From an uncultured Eubacteriales bacterium (GTDB lineage: Bacteria > Bacillota > Clostridia > Oscillospirales > Acutalibacteraceae), in NCBI GenBank assembly GCA_948815685.1, contig CAQJOC010000062.1:1-6668 (forward strand): a stretch of DNA of 6,668 nt, given 5' to 3'. The position numbers were made by a program, and so were the translations under genes. The notes beneath the pieces were generated by a model. That model did no database searches. It was given only the letters and a program-made list of their open reading frames with translations, and was not told where the DNA came from. Positions 1-5,150 of this stretch are shown one piece after another (position 1 is the first letter of the stretch; the number at the start of each line of letters is the position of its first letter).

Positions 1-92
1 TATTAAACTATTTATTTTTATTTTTTTTCTGTGTTTAACATTTGAATCTTTGGCTATGTTTTGTTCTAAAACAATAAATTGAGAAAAACCAC

Positions 93-121
93 TTGACATT
101 TATGTACATATTACATATAAT
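93..121 (+). promoter_or_regulatory. Perfect-consensus sigma-70/sigma-A promoter of the small peptide gene
   Basis: The -35 hexamer TTGACA (93-98) and the -10 hexamer TATAAT (116-121) both match consensus at all six positions, and the spacer is exactly 17 bp. Transcription should start near 127-129. This is the promoter of the 81-residue peptide gene. Such a perfect promoter predicts strong basal transcription, unless a repressor acts on the flanking ACCACT/AGTGGT motifs. Confidence 0.9.
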
Positions 122-125
122 TTAA

Positions 126-151
126 TTAGTGGTTTTATGTAATACCACTAA
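126..151 (+). promoter_or_regulatory. Stem-loop or operator at the transcript 5' end
   Basis: TTAGTGGT (126-133) pairs perfectly with ACCACTAA (144-151) around a 10-nt loop. The predicted transcription start falls at the left arm, so in RNA this would be a 5'-terminal stem-loop, which can stabilise an mRNA. In DNA it would be an inverted repeat overlapping +1, where a repressor could bind. A third copy of ACCACT (88-93) abuts the -35 box. The pairing is seen directly; either role is inferred. Confidence 0.5.
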
Positions 152-175
152 AATTTTAATAAGGAGGTTTTATTT

Positions 176-421
176 ATGGATAATAATGGAATGGAAAATA
201 TTACTGACAGTGATAATGTTGAATTAGGTACAGATATAGATGCTGAAGGGGGATGCAAAGGACCGAATTGTCCTAAGCCAGGCAAAAGACCGCCCCATCA
301 CCCTGGCAAACATCCGCACCAAGGAGGTCCGAAAGGTCAAGGTCAACCCAATGCGGAATCTGCTCCGCTAGGATTAATTGCTCCTCCGCCTGCAGATGTA
401 GGAACTCCCACCGGCGAATAA
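176..421 (+). CDS. Small Gly/Pro/His-rich peptide, unrecognised; possible secreted or modified peptide precursor
   Basis: An 81-residue peptide that I do not recognise as a named family. The start is firm: AAGGAGG (161-167), an extended complement to the 16S rRNA 3' end, lies 8 nt before ATG 176. Residues 1-24 are acidic and polar. Gly25-Gly26 is followed directly by Cys27 and then Cys32 (CKGPNC). The rest is basic and then neutral, rich in Pro and Gly (14 of each overall), with a His cluster (H41, H42, H46, H48) and a Pro-rich tail (P70-P72). There is no membrane segment or Sec signal. The acidic leader, Gly-Gly and Cys-bearing core resemble peptides cut by double-glycine (C39-type) exporters. 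However, the hydrophobic leader positions typical of that class (-4, -7, -12) are poorly matched, and no exporter or modifying enzyme is in the window. A metal-binding or disordered surface peptide is an alternative. It is a single-gene unit with its own promoter and terminator. Its base composition is visibly richer in G+C than its surroundings, as expected from Gly/Pro codons. Confidence 0.8.
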   Translation: MDNNGMENITDSDNVELGTDIDAEGGCKGPNCPKPGKRPPHHPGKHPHQGGPKGQGQPNAESAPLGLIAPPPADVGTPTGE

Positions 422-444
422 TGTATATAACATACACCACAAAA

Positions 445-478
445 ATACGCATCTTATTTCCAGAGATGCGTATCTTTT
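445..478. terminator. Shared bidirectional terminator between converging genes
   Basis: A perfect 10-bp stem, ATACGCATCT (445-454) with AGATGCGTAT (464-473), closes a 9-nt loop. On the plus strand it is followed by CTTTT, ending the peptide transcript. On the minus strand it is followed by TTTT (complement of 441-444), ending the symporter transcript. The symporter stop codon (454-456) sits at the inner edge of the stem. Confidence 0.88.
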
Positions 479-1851
479 ATATCGCATTTTAAAGCATTGA
501 AGCAAGGTTCTATTCCTTTTGCTTTTTGCTTTGAATAATCTTTAAGACAGATAATTACCCTATCGGAAAGTAATAAAATAGATATTATATTTACTATTGA
601 CATAAGCCCCATGCAAATGTCTGCGAAATTCCACACTAAATCCGAACTTGATATTGCACCCAAAAATACAGGTAAAATACAAAACATTCTAAAGGCAATT
701 AAAAGTTTGGGAGAATCATGTATAAAAAGTATATTTGATTCAGAATAGCAATAATTCCCTATAATAGAACTAAACGCAAAAAGAAAAATTGATATGGAAA
801 TAAAATGTATTCCAAACTCACCCAGCTCATTATTTAAAGCTTGCTGTACAAGAGGAATACCATCTAAATGACCGTCTAAATTTATTTTAGATGATAAAAT
901 TATAAATGCTGTGGCAGTGCATATAAGAGTATCTATAAATACAGAGAGTACCTGTACTATCCCTTGTTTTACAGGATGAGAAACATCCGCTGTGGCAGAG
1001 GCATTTGGAGCACTTCCCATACCTGCTTCATTTGAAAACAAACCTCTTTTAATTCCAATCAAAACGACACTTCCGGCGAATCCTCCAAATATAGCTTTGA
1101 TGTCCAGTGCATCTTTAATAATTAAGGAAACGATAGCAGGAAGCTTGTCCAAATTAATAAATGTTATATATACCCCGACTCCGATATATATAGACGCCAT
1201 AAACGGAACAACAGCTGAAGAAATAAATCCTATTCTATGTGTGCCGCCGAATATTACTAAAGCTGTAATCAAAGAAAGAACCGTTCCAATGACAAAATGC
1301 CAAATATTTTGCCCATATTCTGGGATATAATAATCAAAAGAAGATGAAATTTGATAAGATTGCAATGCGTTAAATCCACATGAGAAACATAATATTAATA
1401 ACGATGAGAATAAAATTCCTATATTTCTTTTCCCGAGTGCACTTTGTATATAGTAAGCAGGTCCTCCTCTGAACGACACTCCGTCATCATCGTGAACTTT
1501 ATAAATCTGAGCTAAAGTACTTTCAACAAATGCAGATGCAGTTCCGAATATTGCCATAATCCACATCCAAAAAACCGAACCGGGTCCTCCGGCGACAAGA
1601 GCAGTCGTTATTCCTGCTATATTCCCCGTTCCAACTCTGGAAGCTGTGGATATCATTAAAGCCTGAAAGGATGAAATTTGAGCTTTCGAAGATTTTTCCC
1701 TTATAAGGCGTAATGATTCCGAAAAATATCTAATTTGAACAAATTTGGTTTTAAAGGAAAAATAAATTCCACATATTACCAATAAACCAATAAGTATATA
1801 AGTATATAAAAAATCATTTAAACTGTTTAAAATAAAATTAATAGCTGGCAT
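454..1851 (-). CDS. Sodium:alanine/glycine symporter, AGCS family
   Basis: A 465-residue membrane protein of the AGCS (alanine or glycine:cation symporter, AlsT/DagA-like) family. It should import a small neutral amino acid with Na+ across the cytoplasmic membrane. The family signature is clear: TASRVGTGNIAGI (69-81) leads into GGPGSVFWMW (88-97), and RGLFSNEAGMGSAP (269-282) is the second conserved block. Hydrophobic segments span the chain, about as many as the roughly 11 expected for the family. The C-terminal part (LVWNFADICMGLM, then a charged cytoplasmic tail) is also typical, and the length is normal. The start is ATG 1851, not the in-frame ATG at 1872: AGGAGG (1859-1864) lies 7 nt before the former and inside the frame of the latter. 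The gene faces the small peptide gene and shares its terminator. The exact substrate cannot be read from sequence. No frameshift or missing motif is seen. Confidence 0.93.
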   Translation of the reverse strand: MPAINFILNSLNDFLYTYILIGLLVICGIYFSFKTKFVQIRYFSESLRLIREKSSKAQISSFQALMISTASRVGTGNIAGITTALVAGGPGSVFWMWIMAIFGTASAFVESTLAQIYKVHDDDGVSFRGGPAYYIQSALGKRNIGILFSSLLILCFSCGFNALQSYQISSSFDYYIPEYGQNIWHFVIGTVLSLITALVIFGGTHRIGFISSAVVPFMASIYIGVGVYITFINLDKLPAIVSLIIKDALDIKAIFGGFAGSVVLIGIKRGLFSNEAGMGSAPNASATADVSHPVKQGIVQVLSVFIDTLICTATAFIILSSKINLDGHLDGIPLVQQALNNELGEFGIHFISISIFLFAFSSIIGNYCYSESNILFIHDSPKLLIAFRMFCILPVFLGAISSSDLVWNFADICMGLMSIVNIISILLLSDRVIICLKDYSKQKAKGIEPCFNALKCDIKDTHLWK

Positions 1852-1858
1852 ATAAAAT

Positions 1859-1864
1859 CCTCCT
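1859..1864 (-). promoter_or_regulatory. Ribosome binding site that fixes the symporter start
   Basis: The minus strand reads AGGAGG here, 7 nt before ATG 1851. The longer reading from ATG 1872 would place this site inside codons 3-5 and has no site of its own, so the shorter 465-residue protein is preferred. Confidence 0.85.
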
Positions 1865-1870
1865 ATTAAC

Positions 1871-1900
1871 ATTATAACCTAATAACTTTAAAAATGTAAA
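1871..1900 (-). promoter_or_regulatory. Candidate promoter of the symporter gene
   Basis: The minus strand carries TATAAT (1871-1876), preceded at 18 bp by TTTACA (1895-1900, five of six matches to TTGACA). The predicted start of transcription would fall almost at the AGGAGG site, leaving a leader of only about a dozen bases. Either the leader really is that short or the true promoter lies further upstream. Confidence 0.4.
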
Positions 1901-1932
1901 TTTAAAAAAGATTAAATATGTTCCCTTTGACC

Positions 1933-1960
1933 ATTAGGGCTTGTCAGTAGTATTAGGGCT
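1933..1960 (-). repeat. Direct repeat AGCCCTAAT, two copies
   Basis: ATTAGGGCT occurs at 1933-1941 and again at 1952-1960 (AGCCCTAAT on the minus strand), with starts 19 bp apart, close to two helical turns. The pair lies 33-60 bp upstream of the candidate -35 of the symporter gene, a position suited to an activator site. The second copy also forms a small hairpin, GGGC-TAT-GCCC (1956-1966). The repeats are observed; regulator binding is inferred. Confidence 0.4.
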
Positions 1961-1972
1961 ATGCCCGAAACT

Positions 1973-1997
1973 AAAATACCACCCACAAATCGGGTGG
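1973..1997 (-). terminator. Probable terminator of the secreted-protein gene
   Basis: CCACCC (1979-1984) pairs with GGGTGG (1992-1997) around a 7-nt loop. On the minus strand the hairpin is followed by TATTTTAG, a short and imperfect U tract. It lies about 46 bp after the stop codon at 2044. Confidence 0.5.
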
Positions 1998-2043
1998 ATC
2001 TTTATTAATATTTTTGTAAACGTTGCTAGAAACAATCAAATAT

Positions 2044-2568
2044 TTAAAAGCATACTGGTATAAAAACATTTTCAGCACTTGGCAAACAGCTTACAGCACG
2101 TATCGTTCCGGTGGGACGCATTTCAAAATCATTTGGGGGAAGATACTGAAACGCAGGAAAATTTTGCAAATTAGTTTTTGCCTTTAAATCATTAATTGAT
2201 TTTATATCCTTATTGAAGTTTAAAAATTCAGGGTTTTCTGATATATAAAATAGAATGGTTGCCTTGACTTTGCTGTGAACATCATCATAAGATCTATCAA
2301 TAGAGTTAAATAAATCTTTTTTCCATTCAATTAACGCCTGAGTATTTGAAGCTGGAATTTTCACAGCCTCATTATATTTAGCAATTAAAGGTTCTGATAT
2401 ACAAAAATCTCCCATAAACTCAAGGGAAACACTAAATGTTTTCCTACTCGGTATGCCTGGTTTAGGTGGCGTGGCATGAACATAATTTGATTTGAAAAAA
2501 ACAAGGGTGAATGCAGGTACAAATGCTAACATTACACTAAGAATAATCTTTTTTAATGTAATACTCAT
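2044..2568 (-). CDS. Secreted protein of unknown function with three cysteines
   Basis: A 174-residue protein that I do not recognise. Residues 1-7 are polar with two lysines (K6, K7), residues 8-25 are hydrophobic, and the stretch ends Y-V-H-A (29-32) before T-P-P-K. This is a convincing Sec signal peptide with cleavage after A32. There is no lipobox cysteine, so a soluble exported protein of about 142 residues is expected. The mature part has a Pro-rich start (TPPKPGIPS), a mixed charged middle likely to be helical (about 60-130), and only three cysteines: C56, C161 and the penultimate C173 in the C-terminal VFIPVCF. C161 and C173 are well placed for a disulfide. The start is ATG 2568: AGGAG (2578-2582) lies 9 nt upstream, whereas the TTG at 2577 directly abuts that site. 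It has its own weak terminator and no partner gene nearby. Low-complexity AT-rich coding resembles the rest of the window. Confidence 0.75.
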   Translation of the reverse strand: MSITLKKIILSVMLAFVPAFTLVFFKSNYVHATPPKPGIPSRKTFSVSLEFMGDFCISEPLIAKYNEAVKIPASNTQALIEWKKDLFNSIDRSYDDVHSKVKATILFYISENPEFLNFNKDIKSINDLKAKTNLQNFPAFQYLPPNDFEMRPTGTIRAVSCLPSAENVFIPVCF

Positions 2569-2577
2569 AAATAACAA

Positions 2578-2582
2578 CTCCT
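2578..2582 (-). promoter_or_regulatory. Ribosome binding site that fixes the secreted-protein start
   Basis: AGGAG on the minus strand lies 9 nt before ATG 2568. It touches the TTG at 2577, which therefore cannot be the start; the protein begins MSITLKK. Confidence 0.8.
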
Positions 2583-2663
2583 AAAAATAAAATCTTATAT
2601 ATTATAAAGTAAACATATATTAAATAGTATAATGTTTTTTATAATTAAATAAATTATTATTAA

Positions 2664-2672
2664 ATTATAACA
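2664..2672 (-). promoter_or_regulatory. Candidate extended -10 promoter of the secreted-protein gene
   Basis: The minus strand reads TGTTATAAT, an extended -10 element without a recognisable -35. It would give a leader of about 90 nt. A second TATAAT at 2601-2606 is closer to the gene but also lacks a -35. Which one is used cannot be decided from sequence in so AT-rich a region. Confidence 0.3.
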
Positions 2673-2799
2673 TAAATTTGTTGAGCTTTTAGGGTTATAT
2701 ATAATTAAGTAAACATCGCACAAAAGATTATCTATAAAATTTAAATAAGATCTGTAAATATATTTTCAATTGCATAATTTCAAGACACATTTTGGCAGT

Positions 2800-3003
2800 T
2801 ATAGCTGTTCCGGTTTAAAATCGCCCAAAGTTATTACTTTGGGCAGTAAGAAAATTTTTATATTTGATGCTTAACCAATTTCATATATTTTTAGTTTTTA
2901 TCAAAATAATAAAAGATAAACAAAGCAACACGACATTTATAAATAATCTGTGAAATTTTTTATTAAAACTGTCATGTAATTATTTTAAACCGAAACAGCT
3001 ATA
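2800..3003. mobile_element. MITE-like element with 22-bp terminal inverted repeats
   Basis: The left end (2800-2821) and right end (2982-3003) are inverted repeats that match at 21 of 22 positions; inside the terminal TA the arm is TAGCTGTTYCGGTTTAAAAT. Both ends carry TA at the outermost position, as expected for a TA target duplication of the IS630/Tc1-mariner type. The 204-bp interior has no open frame and contains a strong hairpin, GCCCAAAGT/ACTTTGGGC (2823-2844). It therefore fits a non-autonomous element moved by a transposase encoded elsewhere. The inverted repeats are directly visible; family assignment rests on the TA ends only. Confidence 0.7.
2823..2844. repeat. Internal 9-bp hairpin of the MITE-like element
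   Basis: GCCCAAAGT (2823-2831) pairs perfectly with ACTTTGGGC (2836-2844) around a TATT loop. No clean T tract follows on either strand, so it is not an obvious terminator. It lies immediately inside the left terminal repeat. Confidence 0.6.
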
Positions 3004-3037
3004 CAAGGTCATTAAAAGACAAAAAATAGGAATCTCC

Positions 3038-3120
3038 ACCCATCACGCAAATTAAAAATTTTCTATGGGTACCCAGGAACCTTGTTGCTAACGCAATAAA
3101 GCCACTTAATATATAGTGGC
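3038..3120 (+). other. Three successive hairpins; possible right end or guide-RNA scaffold of a TnpB-type IS remnant
   Basis: Three stems follow one another: ACCCAT/ATGGGT (3038-3043 with 3065-3070), TTGTTGC/GCAATAA with one G-U pair (3082-3088 with 3093-3099, loop TAAC), and GCCACT/AGTGGC (3101-3106 with 3115-3120, 8-nt loop). A GGGTACCC palindrome (3067-3074) lies between the first two. The segment is clearly richer in G+C than its surroundings and looks like a structured RNA. Its style recalls the right ends of IS200/IS605- and IS607-type elements of clostridia, which double as the scaffold of the TnpB guide RNA. No tnpB gene remains. The assignment is from memory of the general pattern and is tentative. 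Confidence 0.4.
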
Positions 3121-3439
3121 AAATTTTAAAAAATTAGAGTTTATTTAAGCTTTAAAAGTATAAGAAAAGCATTACATCTTATAAAGATTATTTCTTTGGA
3201 TATTTTTTCTAAGGCTATATCTATGATAGACAATATTAATGGTAAAAAAGCATACCGCTACACTTGAATGTACGTTAACAGTAACGTTTGCAATAATTTT
3301 GCACATTTTAATTGTTACACAAAGACTATTGCTAATTTCCATATTTTAGCAGATTTTTCAAAACTTATTAGCATTTTTGAGCTTCTTTATAAGATAGAAC
3401 TCTTTTACGCATTTTATTATATATACTTAGTTTCTATGA
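3121..3439. other. Intergenic stretch without a recognised gene
   Basis: Very AT-rich. It holds one perfect 6-bp hairpin, ACGTTA/TAACGT (3272-3287, loop ACAG), and a weak bulged hairpin, GAGCTTCT/AGAACTC, near 3379-3402. Neither is followed on the minus strand by a T tract, so no clear terminator for rpsT is visible. Short open frames here lack ribosome binding sites. Confidence 0.5.
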
Positions 3440-3703
3440 TTAAGATAAATTTAACATGTCTTTATTGTAATTTTTTACCAACAAAGACTTTTTTCTACTC
3501 GCGGTATTTTTTTTCAGGATTCCTTTATTCACAGCTTTATCTAAACAACTAAGAGCTTTGCGAAGTGTAATTTGTTTATTTTCACTTTCACATGTAAGAA
3601 ATTTTTTAATATTTGTCCTAATAACAGACTTAAATTGTTTATTCCTAATTTGATTTCTTTTATTTGTTCTAATTCTTTTTATTGCTGATTTAATGTTTGC
3701 CAA
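3440..3703 (-). CDS. rpsT: 30S ribosomal protein S20
   Basis: An 87-residue basic protein that binds 16S rRNA during assembly of the small subunit. The N-terminus MANIKSAIKRIRTNKRNQIRNK is the hallmark of S20, followed by long Lys/Arg-rich helices and the conserved KGILKKNTASRKKS block (residues 60-73). The length is normal for the family. The start codon is TTG (3701-3703): it gives exactly the conserved MANIKSA start, and AAGGAGA (3711-3717) lies 7 nt upstream. A TTG start is also known for rpsT in Escherichia coli, where S20 limits its own translation, so the weak start may matter for control here too. The gene is transcribed alone from a strong promoter at 3740-3768. Confidence 0.97.
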   Translation of the reverse strand: MANIKSAIKRIRTNKRNQIRNKQFKSVIRTNIKKFLTCESENKQITLRKALSCLDKAVNKGILKKNTASRKKSLLVKNYNKDMLNLS

Positions 3704-3710
3704 AAAAATC

Positions 3711-3717
3711 TCTCCTT
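3711..3717 (-). promoter_or_regulatory. Ribosome binding site supporting the TTG start of rpsT
   Basis: The minus strand reads AAGGAGA, 7 nt before TTG 3703. A strong site paired with a weak start codon is the expected arrangement for a translationally controlled ribosomal gene. Confidence 0.85.
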
Positions 3718-3739
3718 AAAAAATTAATTTTAATTACAG

Positions 3740-3768
3740 ATTATAGCATAAAATTTTGATTATGTCAA
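3740..3768 (-). promoter_or_regulatory. Near-ideal promoter of rpsT
   Basis: On the minus strand TTGACA (3763-3768) and TATAAT (3740-3745) both match consensus fully, with a 17-bp spacer and an extended -10 (TGCTATAAT). The leader would be about 30 nt. This strength fits a ribosomal protein gene. Confidence 0.9.
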
Positions 3769-4257
3769 ATCTAACGTAGCAATAAAATCAATTTTGCTCC
3801 AAGATTCTTAAAATAATAGTGCGAGAATCAAGAATACAATCGACCTACCTGTGAAATTGAATAAAAGCTCATAATTGCAAATGGCATAGATTAAAAGTAA
3901 CACCGCACAATAGTAAAAAAGAGAAAAAGTGATATCATAAAAATATAAATATACAATTGAGCATGTTTATATAAAAAGATGATAATCAGGCAAATATGTG
4001 GATATAATAGTAATATGAAAATAAATAAAAAACAATTTAAAAAGATAAAAAATTTCATGTTAATCGAGAGGAAACCCGCAAGATATCAAATCAATAATTT
4101 CTAAAAAGATTGAAGTTTGCAATTTCCAAGATTCGGCTAAATTTTTAATATATTTCATTGAAATTAGCTTTTTAGAGGGCTAATAACAAAGTGCTTGGAA
4201 TCGGCTTGTGCAAGGTATTGGTTTGCGAGACAGGTGTAACATTTATATAAAAAATTA
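3769..4257. other. Long intergenic stretch upstream of rubrerythrin with alternative hairpins
   Basis: No gene is supported. A hairpin GATTCT/AGAATC lies at 3803-3829. An isolated TATAAT (4003-4008) has no good -35. Further on, GCTAA (4136-4140) can pair with TTAGC (4164-4168) just before TTTTT (4169-4173), a weak terminator shape. The same 3' arm can instead pair with GCTAAT (4179-4184), and TTCCAAG/CTTGGAA (4124-4130 with 4194-4200) encloses both. This could be an attenuated leader, but it overlaps a stop-free stretch (4064-4180) that could be coding debris. Confidence 0.35.
4223..4251 (+). promoter_or_regulatory. Alternative candidate promoter of rubrerythrin
   Basis: TTGCGA (4223-4228, four of six) is separated by 17 bp from TATAAA (4246-4251, five of six). 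It competes with the pair at 4258-4286 and would give a leader of about 60 nt. Confidence 0.35.
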
Positions 4258-4286
4258 TTGATTTTTATACAACGAAAGATTATTAT
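4258..4286 (+). promoter_or_regulatory. Candidate promoter of rubrerythrin
   Basis: TTGATT (4258-4263, four of six) lies 17 bp before TATTAT (4281-4286, five of six). The leader would be about 25 nt, ending in AAGGAGG (4303-4309). It is the pair closest to the gene. Confidence 0.45.
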
Positions 4287-4317
4287 ATTTAAATAAGTTT
4301 ATAAGGAGGAAACTAAA

Positions 4318-4908
4318 ATGGCAGTAGATTTTAAAAATAGTAATACGAGAATAAATCTGATGAAAGCCTTTGCGGGAGAAAGCCAAGCAAGAAATAGATA
4401 TACATTTTCGGCCTCTCAAGCTAAAAAAGAGGGCCTCAATGTAATCGAAAAAGTTTTTATATTTACAGCGGACCAGGAAAAAGAACATGCAAAAATATTT
4501 TATAATCATTTAAAAAATTTAGCCGGAAGTACAGTAGATATTGAAGGAGGGTATCCTGTAGATATTTATGACAAATCTTTGGATCTTCTAAAAAGTGCAC
4601 AACATAATGAATATGAAGAGCATGACCCTATTTATAAAACATTTGGAGAAGAAGCAAAACGAGAAGGGTTCAATGATGTAGCGGCTTCATTTAATATGAT
4701 AGCTGAAATTGAAAAGGTCCATGGAGATAGATTTGGTAAATTCGCAGATTTAATACAAAATAACAAACTTTTTGTCTCGGATGTAGAAACTGGATGGATA
4801 TGTTTGAACTGTGGTTATGTTTATAGAGGCAAGGAAGTTCCTGAAACTTGTCCAGTTTGTAAACATAGTAAGGGTTACTTTGTAAGGGTTGAGATGATGT
4901 TGTTTTAG
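4318..4908 (+). CDS. rbr: Rubrerythrin, diiron peroxidase with C-terminal rubredoxin domain
   Basis: A 196-residue cytoplasmic protein that reduces hydrogen peroxide to water in anaerobes, taking electrons through its rubredoxin iron. The ferritin-like four-helix domain (about 5-150) carries the diiron ligands in their usual spacing: E21, E54 with H57, E98 and E101, and E132 with H135. The rubredoxin domain (about 157-190) has C162-LN-C165-GYVYRG and C178-PV-C181, the four iron-binding cysteines, so both metal sites look intact. The length is normal. The start is firm: AAGGAGG (4303-4309) is 8 nt before ATG. The gene stands alone between its own promoter and terminator. Such genes are often under the peroxide repressor PerR in clostridia, but no convincing PerR box is visible here. 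Confidence 0.97.
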   Translation: MAVDFKNSNTRINLMKAFAGESQARNRYTFSASQAKKEGLNVIEKVFIFTADQEKEHAKIFYNHLKNLAGSTVDIEGGYPVDIYDKSLDLLKSAQHNEYEEHDPIYKTFGEEAKREGFNDVAASFNMIAEIEKVHGDRFGKFADLIQNNKLFVSDVETGWICLNCGYVYRGKEVPETCPVCKHSKGYFVRVEMMLF

Positions 4909-4929
4909 TCGAGGCCAATAAATAAAATG

Positions 4930-4966
4930 ATTAAAGATAGCTATTTTTAGTTATCTTTAATTTTTA
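4930..4966 (+). terminator. Terminator of rubrerythrin
   Basis: ATTAAAGATA (4930-4939) pairs with TATCTTTAAT (4952-4961), and GCT/AGT extends the stem inward to 13 bp with one G-U pair around a 6-nt loop. It is followed by TTTTAAT. It begins about 20 bp after the stop codon. Confidence 0.88.
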
Positions 4967-5029
4967 ATATAGAAAAGCGCGTACAAACTCTTCGAAAAAA
5001 TATTAAAAGTCAATTCATTATATAATAAT

Positions 5030-5150
5030 CGCAGTTAAAAAAGATAAAAGCCATATTCATAAATAACGAGATAAATAATACGGTGCCGTATATTTCAACA
5101 TTGTACTTTATTCGTATATTCTAGAATACATATATCTCTTTTTAACTGCG
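5030..5150. repeat. 121-bp inverted-repeat element with internal palindromes
   Basis: The ends are perfect 12-bp inverted repeats, CGCAGTTAAAAA (5030-5041) and TTTTTAACTGCG (5139-5150), and match slightly further if a one-base bulge is allowed. The interior holds a second hairpin, AAATAATACGG/CCGTATATTT with one bulge (5073-5094), and a perfect 12-bp palindrome TATTCTAGAATA (5117-5128). There is no open frame and no clear target duplication. It could be a very short MITE or a structured RNA or DNA element. The repeats are observed; the nature is inferred. Confidence 0.55.

Noticed and set aside
992..1330. Plus-strand open frame of 112 codons
   Set aside because: It lies wholly antisense to the well-supported AGCS symporter and has no ribosome binding site or family features.
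3133..3267. Open frame of about 44 codons before a stop at 3265-3267
   Set aside because: No start codon or ribosome binding site, and a run of this length is likely by chance in some frame of AT-rich DNA.
3268..3552. Plus-strand open frame of 94 codons
   Set aside because: It overlaps rpsT in antisense, has AT-driven composition (Phe/Tyr/Leu/Ile) and no ribosome binding site.
4015..4104. 29-codon plus-strand frame starting MKINKKQF
   Set aside because: No Shine-Dalgarno precedes it, and the lysine-rich composition is what A-rich DNA gives by chance.
4279..4298. Possible PerR box before rubrerythrin
   Set aside because: The AT-rich stretch matches the PerR consensus TTATAATNATTATAA at only about half of its positions, no better than chance in this composition.
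4255..4918. Minus-strand open frames across rubrerythrin
   Set aside because: They mirror the conserved rubrerythrin frame and have no features of their own.
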